A stretch of DNA of 64,000 nucleotides, taken from positions 17,298,001 to 17,362,000 of the forward strand of contig NC_135251.1 of NCBI RefSeq assembly GCF_964204865.1. Direction: 5' to 3'. Of the stretch, positions 46,290 through 57,951 are shown one piece after another. The notes below the pieces were generated by a model that did no database searches, had not been told where the DNA came from, and saw only the letters and a list, made by a program, of their open reading frames with translations. Source of the DNA: Styela clava. Lineage: Eukaryota > Chordata > Ascidiacea > Stolidobranchia > Styelidae. The translations under genes were made by a program, and so were the position numbers. The stretch's first letter is position 1. Every line of letters starts with the position of its first letter.

Positions 46290-47550
46290 CATAAAATATT
46301 CGACTTTCATTGACCATTCTCATCGTCAAACCAGCATTTTAGCTTATCACCTGTTGGTAGGCCATTATGTAAAATTTTATGCTTATTAGGAATTTCATTT
46401 TGCCAAATATTTGACCAATTGATTGGACAATTTAAATTGAATTTTTGTGTAATGTATATATCATGACGTGTAGCAATTGCTTTAGTTTTCGCTATCTATC
46501 AATTCCAAGTCTATTTTCTACTAGATTTCCTTCCGCCCAGATTTCCTTCCAGCTTATAGGCAGACTGCCCCAAACCTGCTGGATTTCGTTGGAACATTTC
46601 TTAAGATAAAATAGTTTTCTTTGGTTATTACTGATTTGATTAATAGAATATATTCTATTAGTTAAACTATGCATCGCATTATCTACAATATCAGCCATGG
46701 AAAGGAACTTTGCTTGGATCCATTTCGATGAAAATTGAAAAGTTTATCTGGTAAAAAGGGGTTGCACCATAAAATTTCATCTTTGACCTCACTAATATTT
46801 ATGGGATGAGTTCTCTCCAATTTAATATCCTTGAACGCGTTGATTATTGGGGTCTGGTATAGTTTAGTACCACATGCATTTCTAGTTGGCCTGGCTCAAC
46901 AATTTTTGCATAATTATGTTAATCCTAACCCCCACCTGACTATGTCACCAAAAAATTACGTCATTTGGACGTCACAGTGGCGTAATAAGACCCACCAAAG
47001 TATGAGGTTGGTCGACCCAAACGCGCAGACGATCACCCGAAATCGAGCAAGCCAGTTCTCTCGTTTTTTCGTCACAACAATCACCATAGGAGAGAGATCA
47101 TCGGCGTTAGCGAGTTCATTATCGGCGGCGCAGATGCCATTTCGGGCGATTGTAATTATACTTTGGCAAGCCATATCACGTGATGGTGACGTCCTAGTGA
47201 CGTATTTTTTGGATGGCATAGTCAGGTGGGGATTAGGAATAACATATGCAAAATTCGTCATGCTACACCCACTGCAGCACTGGAAGTACTTGTGGTACTA
47301 AACTATACTAGACCCTATTATTGCAGTATAAAAAGTTAGTATGGTTGTTACTTTATCAAACCTGAGTGTTAAATACAAACATTTCAGATTATTATTGGAC
47401 AAAATATTACAATAATTATTGGCTCTTTTACTCCATGGCTTGTTTTCGTGCTTGAGTAGATTATTTTGAAAATCCATTTGGCCTGAAGAGCTTCTCAATT
47501 TTTGAATGAAGTTTTCTGGCATTACTTCGTAATTGGCTACGTGCCACACT
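46290..47550 (-). pseudogene. Non-LTR retrotransposon (L1/Tx1-like) relic, reverse-transcriptase C-terminal region
   Basis: Fragments on the minus strand in different frames resemble the end of a LINE reverse-transcriptase polyprotein. One has D-E-I-L-W-C-N-P-F-L (around 46,760). The next, in another frame, has P-I-S-W-K-E-I-W (around 46,530). A third has N-W-S-N-I-W-Q-N and then L-P-T-G-D-K-L-K-C-W-F (around 46,330-46,420). Frameshifts and stops separate them, so it is dead. The relic is interrupted at 46849-47315 by a TIR element: the frame ending F-Y-T-A-I-I at 47,316 and the frame on the other side of the element can be joined conceptually across it. Left and right limits are approximate. 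Confidence 0.6.
46849..47315. mobile_element. Long-TIR non-autonomous DNA transposon inside the LINE relic
   Basis: Begins GGGGTCTGGTATAGTTTAGT and ends ACTAAACTATACTAGACCC. The arms match further inward (GGTACCACA-like, TTTTGCATA-like, CCCACCTGACTATG), giving arms of about 120 bp around a small centre. The flanks share ATTATT, consistent with a duplicated target. The inner ends contain GGACGTCAC and GTGACGTC motifs. It belongs to the same family as 24757-25973. Confidence 0.85.
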
Positions 47551-48751
47551 TCAGCACTTTCTGACTTCGGACAACATTAATGTTTTCACAATGATAATTT
47601 TTCCTATCATATATAAATTTCGTCCCTGCCATAAATCAATTACATTTTGGATTGAGTTAATCTAATGGTTTTCAACCAGTTTTTATAGGATATGATTTAT
47701 CTCTCGATATCGGTACAATATTGCTATCTATAGGCCTATGAGCTCCTAGAATTTTCAGCTCTTATTGAACTTGAACCCTGATCTGCTAACACACAGAACG
47801 ACACAGTACTGCAGTATGTTAACTTACCGCAAATTAGGAAACGATTCCCAGATTCGCTTTGTCAGACAGCAAAAGGAGTTGGGATACTGCAAAATCAGTT
47901 ATACACTGTTATACCAGAACAATGGCTCTGGTTATATGCAATTTATTTGACACATATACCTCATACCGGTATAGGTACTACGTCCAACATATCGTACGCT
48001 GCCGCAGAGCATTTTCGCAGAAATTTGATATCACATATTATTAATTTTTTTTTAAATGTAAAAATTAAATTTATTTTTGTTGATCTTTTACCTCCGACCT
48101 TTGAAGCCTCGACTTGAAAGCTCGGTGTTGACCATTGAGGTGTATATAACTCAATAGTGTTGACCCTCTATTCTCTGTGGTGGCACATCGTGCAAAGCGT
48201 TATGACATGTCAACAAATAATGTTTTGTATAGCAAATGTTTGAATGTTCGATATGTTATTAGTGCTATTATTTTAATCACCTGCTTGTTTCCTTAATTTG
48301 GCGTCAACATCGCTGATTTTCTTGGGTTCCACCGATATGGTATGTTAGTCGTTGACCGATACCGTCCATGTTCCACAGCAGCCGGTTAGGGGTTCCGCAA
48401 GTTCATTTTCATACCCGAGCGTTTGTAGTAGGCCTATAATATTTATGTTGTTCAAATATATTCAAATACACAGGTATAATTTATTCCTATGGAATGTGTG
48501 TATTCACTAGTGTTCAGTTCAAGAGATCCAAATTGTTTCTCCACATTTTATTTCAAATGGCATATTTTATGATAACAAATATATAATCATAACACATAGT
48601 GGTTCTTCAAATCTCTGGAATGTTTCATTGGGGTTTCGCCCAACTAACATTATTTCAATCCACTGGTGTGTCAAGTGATATGATTTATGGAACCCATTCT
48701 TTGGAATTCATGATATGCAGCGAACTCGATCTTGTTTTTCTTGCCTTAGAC
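47551..48751. other. Gene-free stretch
   Basis: AT-rich intergenic sequence. Around 48,340 the words TATGGTATGTTAGTCGTTGA resemble the inside of the hAT element at 41,770, so a decayed relative may be present. No gene is seen. Confidence 0.35.
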
Positions 48752-49222
48752 CAGTGGTCGGCAAACTCTATGTACTCGCGGGCCTGACGAGCGAGTACGA
48801 AATTTATTGTGAGCGTAATACATATCCTATAAAGCTGCTCACAGCAATATGTGACGTGCACATTACACGTTTCGCACTGTCGCAGTGGCGCAACCTGGAG
48901 TCTCGGGGCCAAATTCCTATTTCCAGTGACACGTTCTGTAATGACGTTTATTATTGAATTTCTCAATAACTGCGACGCTGACTTGGCATATCCTATCCCA
49001 CAAAAAAAATATTCCCATTTTTATATTTTAAAATTACAACCAACGACATACAACTCAAAACTGACGCTACAGAAAAGCGACGTACAGCTTCATTCGTTAC
49101 CGCACAAATCCACGTGGAGACAACGATAAATTTATAATCCATTTTTTGTATCATTCATTTAAAGTCGGGGCGTTCGAGGGCCGCAAAAAATTAGTTTTCG
49201 GGCCGCAGTTTGCCGACCCCTG
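48752..49222. mobile_element. hAT-like non-autonomous element
   Basis: Begins CAGTGGTCGGCAAACTC and ends GCAGTTTGCCGACCCCTG. The flanks read GCCTTAGAC and CCTTTAGAG, similar but not an exact duplication, as expected after some decay. It is 471 bp long, with GGGCCGCAG-type sequence inside the right end, as in other hAT tips. Confidence 0.82.
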
Positions 49223-50640
49223 CCTTTAGAGGCCTAGAGTCTCGGACGTTAAACGATCGTAGTCAACCGATAACGTGTACCCAGGCCAAATTTCTCATGA
49301 TGCCCCTAATACCTAACTTCAAGAATAATTCGGGGATGAACAAATTATCGATGTTGTTATACCGTAGTAGTATATATTTATGGTTATAATCTACATGAGA
49401 ATGAGAAAAGTGAAGGTCAAGTTAGATTGAAATGTTTGTATTATTAATTGAATCATCAAACTAAGCAACAAACTCACATGTATAGGATCAAACTCATTTG
49501 TTAACAAAAAGCAAGTCACCTATTTTAATGTCCAATTGCTTCTTTGCTGTAAACAAATTTCCTTCTGATGCTAATTAAAGATAAACTTCATCGTATGCGG
49601 TCCTCCCTGCGTGCATCACAACCGAATCATAAAGCCTCGGTAATGGTGCAGACAATGGAAAATAATACCTTAGTATTGACCACATTTAAAAATTTCTGAA
49701 GCTAGAGCGGCTTGGATTTCAAATGAACTATTGAAAGTCTTGTCCACCAATCGTTATGTTAACCGTGACAAATGCGTTAGCCGTTCAAGAACGTCAATAA
49801 GAATAACGTGATATTTTATTTGGTTGTACAAAAGTACGGGTTCAAACTTGCATTCTCTCCGCCGATTCGTTAGTGAAAAACAATGGGCATTTGGAAACCA
49901 TAATAATCGAAAATATGTTTCAATAAAATTGTTCCACACGCCAAAGGTTTCGATGTATTCTTCGAATCGAAAACAAAAACTTATAGAATTGTATGAAAGC
50001 TGTGGAGTCGGAGTTTATCATTGAGGTGTGGATCGATAGAGTTCAGTTTTTCTTCGAGGGTGTTTGGATCTGAAACAGAAATTATATAATTATTTTGAAA
50101 GTCAAAAATTGGTGTCGGAATTTTCAACTGAAACATAAAAGGGCTCGAAACCGCTAAAGTTTAGGCAGTTGAAACTGGGCTTGGAATAGATTTTTATGAA
50201 CACAGAATGTTGTATAACTGTTTGTTTCTAGCTTTTGAGTTTGTACAGCTGATGAGTTTGTCTTTCTTCTGCACTTTACGAAGTGCCTAGTTTATTTAGT
50301 GATGAAGCGCGTGCGACTCCATCTATACTACATTTTAAACCTTATTACTTGCATTTTCAACATTATATTTATCTATATTTAACTATGGTAGTTATTTATT
50401 TTTTTTAAAGTTTTTACACCCATTTTCCCGCTTTTCCGAAGTGCATATAAAAATGGCTACCGTAATTTTCAAGTCCATTTGAGGCGCAGTTCTTACCACT
50501 TCATGGCAGCTCCTGCCACGAACAAACCGCGGCAGCTCTTGCCATGGTTTTATAGCGCTATTCAGTATTCAGTTATCAGTTTTGACGGTATATTCACAAA
50601 TTAATAACCAGATTTCAATTGATCATGCGGAATTATATCT
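49223..50640. other. Gene-free stretch
   Basis: AT-rich sequence with short unsupported frames. The segment around 50,490-50,550 has CGGCAGCTCTTGCCATGG- and GGCAGCTCCTGCCACG-like words, an imperfect local palindrome. No gene is recognised. Confidence 0.3.
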
Positions 50641-50645
50641 ACTTC

Positions 50646-50960
50646 CCAGATAGCACAACTACGTCGGAACAACCATGACCGAACGTTGTTCGAACCACCG
50701 GCCCAATAATGGCGAACAACCATGTTCCAGCGAAGATTTGGCCGCTGGGCCAACGTCGGTCCTTTCGCTGTAATGCAACCGTGGCAAACGGTCGGGCCAG
50801 AGTAGGCGATACGTTGTAACACAATCGTGAAATATGGCCGGTCCAATGTGGGCGATACGTTGTAACACAATCGTGACATATGGCCGGGCCTACGTAGGCG
50901 ACACGTTCTAATACAATCGTGGCATATGGTCGGGCCAAGTTAGGCGATGTGTTGTACAGA
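50646..50960. repeat. 46-bp minisatellite within a CCCAGATAGCACAACTACG-ended element
   Basis: Units of about 46 bp are marked by GGCGAYACGTTSTAA, AATCGTGRMATATGG and CCGGGCC. GGCG recurs at 50805, 50851, 50897 and 50943, exactly 46 bp apart, with more diverged units to the left. The left boundary CCCAGATAGCACAACTACGT is the reverse complement of the sequence ending at 55797, so the array may mark the left end of an element family. Open frames through it are repeat-driven. Confidence 0.8.
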
Positions 50961-53225
50961 CAGGGTATGGATCTATACTACATAGAAATTTCCCACTAAT
51001 CTAACATTATTTATATAATAAAATACAAAAGATAACAAAATGTCTTTATTTTACAAATATGTATACATGTAATAAAATTAATCGGAGTTCGTTGCCAGAT
51101 CATCCAGAGCTGAAAAATATAAAAATTCTGTGTTAAATTGGAGTATTAGCAAATTACAGCACCAGAGTTCAAAGCCTAGTCTGAATGACTGCATCCCAAC
51201 AAATTTTCAGAGTAAGAATCTTAAGCCAAGATTCTGCAGTCGCAAATGTGTGAGTGAAGCTTACATTGACAAGACGATAATAATTGAGAAATACAGAAAT
51301 TCTTGATTCCGCAAGGGGGGCGTAGACAACGTTTTGAGGGGAATATTTGTTGGAGGGAATAATGATGATTTGAGATTTTATCTGACTAAAATGTCTTGAA
51401 ATATTCCTTGTTGAAATTCATCTATCTTATTAGAAACATCATGCACCATGATTAGTCTATTTGTTTAATTGATTTACAATAAATTTAGTTGTAACTTCAT
51501 CATTTGCTGTTGTGCTAGGGGGGGATGATAATTTAAAAAGTACTGTAAGGGAGCGATGATACAAATAAGTTCGAAAACCACTGTTCGCCATTATGCACCA
51601 AACTCTGGCAACATTGGATTGGCAATTTGGCACTTGACTCTAACTTGGCGATATCTCCTTAATAAATATTTTTCTATACTGTTCACTTTTGTATACAAAA
51701 TCTACATTCAATTTCTTTACTGTCCACAGTTGTTTACAAAATCATTATTCAATTTGACAATCATAATGATAACAAGAGAGCTACGCACAAATATATGGAC
51801 ACGTTAGACCAGAGCGAATCAGTCCCTACCGGTACCTTTGACGCTACCGGTACCCTCAAAAAAGTTCTGAATTTCCAGTAGCAAGAATTTTGCAGAATCA
51901 AAACGTACAGCTAGTCATGACACTGACTAAAATCCGTGTTCCCATGGATAAAAAATAATACAGCAAAATTTTAGACGAAATATCAAATTTCATAGAATTC
52001 ACGCAAAATTTTGAAATAAATAAAAGTAATAGCCTTCTAGCGAAAAAATTAATCTTTAACCACTGAAAATTTCAAAGCAATTGGTCCAGTATTCGAAGAG
52101 AAAAGCGATTTTTTAAAAATGGAGACGGAGACAAATAACAACAATAACAATAACAACAAAATTTTGAAACGATCGTTATGGCCACTAAACGTGTCTAAAA
52201 ATGAATGGAGTGGCAACTGGCAAGTAAATTTTGTTTACTAGTCCGGTTTACTAGTTTAATATACCCAACTTATCTAAATTTTCTCGCCTGTTTTTATTTT
52301 ATTATATCTCTGTTGTTGTTGTGTGTGTGTAACTTAATTTAATTCATGAACACGATAGGCATCTTTTTGGCAAAACCTTTTATTCTTTACGCTTTAATCT
52401 TAATTAAGGTTTTGTTTTCACTCCAGATTGTCAGATTCTGTTTAATCAATTTTTGTTCATTTCCTTTATGAATTATCTTAAGCTGATTTGCAGTCCAAAT
52501 AATCTTGTACTTATAAAATAGAAGAGGGTAGAGCAGAGAAAGATGGTGGTACAATATGATAAACATATTACATACCTTTAATAGCAGAAACTAAGGGCGT
52601 CCCACTCACTGCTTCTTATCCATCGCGTCCTGCACAGTTGAAAGAGCGGGCGAGTAAATTTGTTATAACTGAGCTCATGATTCTCCAATCCAGTCTTTCT
52701 TGGAGCAACCTCCGAGACTTGACAAATATCCTATCTGGAATGAGTAAATAAGCACAAATATGAGAATACATTTTATGAAAAGGTTTCCATCCGTTGCAAA
52801 AGCTCTATGTTAATTATCGTGAGCATCTACTCTAAAATATACACATATGTGTTTTGTCCACATCGCATTCGTATAAAAGTGAACAATTTTAATATTGCAA
52901 TCGGATCGTATTTAGACATTTAAATAATCTTCCTTGAACACGAAGCGAAAATATGGGGCATATTGTATTTCATACATAATTTCGAAGCCCTTCATGCAGT
53001 CAAAAACAAAACGACAAAAAATAAAAGGCACTCAATAAGATGAGACCCAGCAAAGGTATTTTCACCTATTTTACTTTCATGTTCTGTTTAGCTTTCGAAT
53101 TAATTATGGAGTAATCTGCAATATTTTAACATTGTACTAAAACTAAACAAATATTCTGAATCTCAGAGATTTTTACATCGTGGTCTTCATACGATGGCAT
53201 GTGTTACCGGTCAGCGAACTCTTTT
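50961..53225. other. Gene-free AT-rich stretch
   Basis: Includes an (AAC)n-like run at 52,130-52,160 and two GGTACC palindromes near 51,830-51,855. No exon, RNA gene or intact transposon is recognised. Confidence 0.35.
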
Positions 53226-53475
53226 AAATTAATTTTGCTTGCCCGCTGGGGTAAAAAGGTTGGGAACCACTGAATTAAACAGTTACGTACAACCACGTTA
53301 CACCAACGCCCCGCAAACTTACAGTCGATTTTCATCAGAATGATTAAATAGAATATTCAGAATAGAATAAATTGATTTTCAATGTTTTCTCGTTGTGGGG
53401 TCGCAAGTATCTGTAGTCTGTGATTTTACAAAAATTGGGGTCGCGGAAAAAAAAGTTTGAGAACCACCGCCGTAA
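53226..53475. mobile_element. Two hAT-like right-end remnants
   Basis: GGTTGGGAACCACTG ends at 53272, and a GGGGTCGCGG block followed by AGTTTGAGAACCACCG ends near 53470. Both resemble hAT right termini. Matching left ends were not identified. Confidence 0.4.
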
Positions 53476-53831
53476 AGTGTCCGTAATCAGCCTATAAAAA
53501 TATTCAACTTACGAGCCATTTTTTCATCCTTGAATGTATTCTGGATCAAAATGTAATCAGACAATGAATTGACAATGAATTTCATCAATTCCGGTATGTC
53601 CGAGTCCACACTATAATCAGTGGAAAGTTGCAGATGCCGTAGCTTGTAGCATAAGAATTTCTACCGCCTGTCCCAACAATTTTGCCATGGACTGGATTGG
53701 AGCATGGCTTGATCTCTGAAAATCAAGTTAGTGTTACCCAATGTATAGTACATGATTGTCTTCCAGATGATAAACGTGAACGAATGGCCTATACTAATTA
53801 TCAGAATATAAATTTTTCAGTAATATTAATT

Positions 53832-53950
53832 ACCGTATTTTCCGGCGAACAAGTCTACCCGGCGAATAAGACGAGGCCTGTTTTTAAGCCTGAAAAAATG
53901 GGTTTTTGCATATAATCGGTTAATAAGTCGGCGTAGTAAAATCGCATCAA
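53832..53950 (+). repeat. Repeat beginning ACCGTATTTTCCGGCGAA
   Basis: A segment with CCGGCGAACAAG, CCCGGCGAATAAGACGAGG and a later GGTTAATAAGTCGGCG. The internal quasi-repeats and the sharp contrast with AT-rich flanks suggest a transposon end. No second copy was found in the window. Confidence 0.35.
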
Positions 53951-54637
53951 CCTCGGGAATCTTAAATTACCATGCAATGCCTTTCGATATATCTAGTTAT
54001 TGTGCAATATTTTATGGCACAGATATGCAAGGAGCTACTATCAAACTATAAAACAAAAATACCTGTTTTGGGCATTGTCCGCATTGAAACATTGAGATGC
54101 TTGAAATGACACAGTGTATGATTGCGTGAAAGAGGGAATTGAAGCAGGTGAATTTTCCAGTCCATTGTCATGGGGCCTATTATGAAAATGGTATATATTA
54201 TTAAACTTACAATGGTAATACTGACACTTGACAGAATATCTAATCAGTAATAATTATTTAGAATGATCGGACAAAAATGGATATTACACAAAATATGTCC
54301 AAATATTTGTAAAGGATGTGTCGAATAATACTTCATGCTTTTAGAGTCGCTGGGCATTGCACAGTTGCATGCACATTTGGCAGTCATTGTACAGAGATGG
54401 GCTTCGCCCAGTCGCCCGAATCTTTTTTGCTAGTGGTCTACTTTCCAATTCACTTTAAAATATAATAACACTTAATTAAGGTTGGTTGGGTAAGCTTACA
54501 TAGCATAGGCCTATACACTGAAAATAAATCATATTAATATATACCCAATATAATTCTATTGAATTTTGAAACAAAATAGATATTATTCAGAAATCAGTAA
54601 TTTATTTCTCAACAAAGCTGAAAAATATGAACTAGAG

Positions 54638-54750
54638 CAGGGTTGAACAAAGTTCTCGGACCGCGTGCAAAAATTTTGCGCACCTAGACTGGCGAGCCAT
54701 GTCGCATCTCGCATGTGTGGCGTAAAAAGTTATACTTCAGAAACAAAATT
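54638..54750 (+). mobile_element. hAT-like left-end remnant
   Basis: CAGGGTTGAACAAAGTTCTC followed by GGACCGCGTGC has the look of a hAT left terminus. A right end with a target duplication was not found, so the length is a guess. Confidence 0.35.
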
Positions 54751-55035
54751 TTATTTAAAGTGTTATAAAAACAAAAAGGGAAAACAATAATCCTTGAGCT
54801 ATTCTTTACCCAAAAACACCAAACTTTAGTTTCAGTTTGATTGTGGCAATTGTTAAAACATATTTTAGATTTCAGCCAATTGAGATCTGTATTTAGATTT
54901 GTTGAAATTCATCAGAAAGAAGGTTCACAAATGTGCAACTATTCAGATTATTGGATTAAATCGTCCAACGGGTTGGATTTGGGCTGCGGAAATGTTTGCA
55001 CTCAGACAAATAAAGTAAATATAAAAAATCATATC

Positions 55036-55443
55036 TAGGGATGAAGGACCAATACCGGTACCGTACCGGTACTCGATAACAAATACTGGTAAATAAGAGA
55101 TGGCAACCTCAGAAAGTTTAACAAAAAATGCCAAAAGACCAAGTACGGTAACGTAGTCTACCTCATCTCGTTCTGCAGTTCTGTCGTTACCGGTAACTAC
55201 GGTGTCCGGGGATAAATATGTAACTTTTACCGGTAGACTACTCGATAACGAATACTGGTAAATGAGAGATGGCAGCCTAAGAAAGTTAAACAAAAAAATG
55301 CCAAAAGACCAAGTACGGTACCGTACCTCATCTCGTTCTGTAGTTACCGGTACCGGTACGGTACCGGTACCGTGTCCAGGGATAAATACAGAAATATGTA
55401 CCGTAACTTTTACCGGTAAGGTACCGGTACCGTATCACCCTTA
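55036..55443. mobile_element. GGTACCGGTACC-rich element with an internal duplication
   Basis: Starts TAGGGATGAAGGACC and ends GTATCACCCTTA, weak hAT-like ends. Between them are many GGTACC and ACCGGT palindromes, and a roughly 180-bp unit occurs twice, marked by CTCGATAACRAATACTGGTAA, GAGATGGCARCCT and GCCAAAAGACCAAGTACGGT (about 55,071 and 55,242). No exact target duplication was found. Confidence 0.65.
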
Positions 55444-55733
55444 TGAACCGTGATCTGACAACGCACTTAGGGTACTGTACCGGTACCATGAGATTAACTC
55501 ACACGGTTACAACTATCTCTACTTTCGCCATTCATACTATGATAGCATTAAAAGTTCAATTTCACTGTCCCACCCACGGCAAAAACCTCGCAACAGTATA
55601 TCTATTACGAAATACGAGTACCGCCAAAATGAATAGCGACCTCATGTGCTATATTCGAATCGCGCGCCCATTTCCTCGCGTGATGGCGTGTTTCGTTGAA
55701 TGCCAATCATGGCCTTACCATGGTAAATGGTTG

Positions 55734-55797
55734 TAAAACCGCGTACAACGGTTGCCGGCGGATTATAACGTTGGCCCAACGTAGTTGTGCTATCTGG
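55734..55797. repeat. Terminus complementary to the 50646 minisatellite element
   Basis: Ends CGTAGTTGTGCTATCTGGG at 55797, the reverse complement of the start at 50646. It contains CGTTGGCCCAACG, a palindromic word of the same style. It could be the right end of one large element or of a separate family member. The 8-bp duplication of the next element begins immediately after it. Confidence 0.55.
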
Positions 55798-55805
55798 GTT
55801 AAACC

Positions 55806-56597
55806 AAGGCTTACCATGCGTCCCGGTTTAGCCGGGACAGTCCCGGTTTTGACGAGCTGTCCCGACGTCCCGCCCGGTAGCCTTAAATGTCCCGGTTATG
55901 CAGCATAGCAGTCATTAAAACATTTATATATATATATATATATACAAAGTTCTTTTATTTAACGGAAGCATCCAATTTATTTCTGATTCACTAGTTAACA
56001 AAGGGAGAACTACTGTGTTGTTGTGTCATATGTATTATATGTTCATTGCAATAATTTGAAACCCAACGTAATCTGCACTGCCGATATCAAAATTATCAAA
56101 AAGCCAAATGGGATTGTAGAAAGACGAGTGGCCATAATGTTTCCTTAAAACTTAAACCGAGCATTTATGGGACTGTTATAGGATGTGCGCTCATTTACTT
56201 TAAAACTTAGTTCATCATCATTCCGCGGATTTGCCCGTTTGAGTAGAAAGTCTTGTTGTCAAATTGTATAAATTCACACTGTTCAAGTAACAGAGCAGAA
56301 ATCATTTAGACATTATGAGTACAACTATTGCAGTATGGCAACGCAGGTGTATCTCTTATGTCGATTATTGAAATGTTCGAATAATTGAAAAGTTATTCTA
56401 ACTCTCAAAGATATTTTGCTTTTATACAAAATGTTTTGCGACCCCGCGTACGAAATAAATTATAGCTAGTTTTGAAGCCCGGTATCTACTCGCAAAGATA
56501 CGAAAGAAGTTTCAGATATTACTGAGGATCTAAATCGAACCAAAGTTTGTCCGATCCTCACTGTCCCGGTTTTCTGTCCAGATATATGGTAAGCCTA
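55806..56597. mobile_element. hAT-like non-autonomous element (GTCCCGG family)
   Basis: The left end is AAGGCTTACCAT and the right end ATGGTAAGCCTA. The flanks GTTAAACC and CTTAAACC differ at one of eight positions. The interior begins GCGTCCCGGTTTAGCCGGGAC and ends with GTCCCGGTTTTCTGTCC, the same design as 5731-6791. A TATATA microsatellite lies at 55925-55945. No transposase is seen. Confidence 0.85.
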
Positions 56598-57825
56598 CTT
56601 AAACCCTAGCCCCAAATCCATCAAAACTGTATCCATAAGAAAAACGTTCCAACTTACCCAATATTTGTCACCATGAGGGACAGCCCTGTCTTTACGGCCC
56701 ACCCGTCGTGGTTACGGCAGCCAAATTTTACCTACCATTGGTTTTCAATTTGCTGCCGCGGTAACGGCAGCTTGTCATTGGTTTGTGGCAGCTAAAGAGT
56801 CAGTCGCCATCACTGAACTATTTATATATCTCTGTGGTCGCCATAAGTTTGGCCGTAGCGGCCATGGTATGGAAATACCGCCATGGTTTTGCGGCATCTG
56901 CAACCGCCACAGAATACGTAAAACTGCACTTGTTGCATTTAGTCCTCCCGCTATGCAAGCTTTGTGTGGCATTCTGCGGGTTGATTGGTCGCTAGTTCTA
57001 TGTTCGTAATTGGTATGTCGAAATTCGATTCATTTAACTATTTTGGATACGGTGGTCACGTACGGTACCGCACGGTATTTATTCAATTTTAAACTCAGGT
57101 TGACGCTGGAATCTATTTGGCGGAAAAACACTAATTTACTGAAAGTGTTTAAGAGTTGGTTCTTGCAATCAGAATGCAGTTCATGCAGCTGTTATTTTGG
57201 ATTATTCATTTTTGCAAAACAGAATCAAGCATTCCTTGCTTCAGGCATTCAGGTTTAATATGTCATTGATGACTGGAACTAGTTGCAGCTACTTCTGTAC
57301 TTCGGTTGTTGGTCTTCATTAAAGTGGCATATAACAGTATAAGTTGTTTAGCACTGCGCGCAGGTTTAGATAAATATTCTTGCTGACAGTGCTTCAGTAC
57401 AAACAGACAAACGCGTAGACAGCTTAATTTTTTTTTTTGGGGGGGGGGGGGAGAGGGCAAATTTTATTGATATTGAAGTTATCCAAAGTACTGATATCTG
57501 TATACAGGTACCGGTATATAAGTGCGCATTTTCTAGCAAACCGAGCTTCTAGTCCTAGTTCCATGGGATACATGGATAGGATTTGATCATTTACAAATTT
57601 CACTATTTATCCCGGATATTCACTGTTTTTAGATCAATAAAGTACGGTATCTTGTAGCTGTAGGTAACAGAAGCATCTCATCTCTGTGTTTTTGGCTAAA
57701 TACGGAAGGGCTAGTTTAGGAAAAGTCAAGTATACTTTCAACTTTGTACTGTCTTATATTTTTGTAAACTTTCCTGGATATATTTAAAGCTGCAAGGATG
57801 TCCTTGATCTTGGCTCTTCCATGAT
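56598..57825. other. Possible promoter region with CCAAT boxes, then low-complexity DNA
   Basis: Between 56,730 and 57,015 there are several ATTGG words (ACCATTGGTTTTC, GTCATTGGTTTGTGG, TTGATTGGTCGC) in a locally GC-richer stretch. These could be inverted CCAAT boxes of a promoter for the exon candidate at 57826. A T12-type run joined to a G12-type run lies at 57,427-57,451 and may be unstable or mis-assembled. No coding frame is convincing. Confidence 0.3.
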
Positions 57826-57951
57826 ATGAATCAGCCTGACCCAAGTAACGTGTCTGTTGGAGGCAACTCGGCATCGAATTCTGAAGGATTATGCAAAAAT
57901 TCTGACGGTAAAACTCAACAAAACCCAGGAATGAGAGAAGACTCGGGGCAA
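57826..57951 (+). CDS. Possible first coding exon of an unrecognised gene
   Basis: ATG at 57826 opens 42 codons of polar, Ser/Asn/Gly-rich sequence (M-N-Q-P-D-P-S-N-V-S-V-G-G...), followed immediately by a good donor, CAA|GTACGT. The composition is unlike the surrounding AT-rich DNA, and the frame stays open past the donor. An out-of-frame ATG five bases upstream stops at once. I do not recognise the family. Later exons would lie to the right, but none was found before 64,000, so a long first intron must be assumed. A chance open frame remains possible. Confidence 0.3.
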
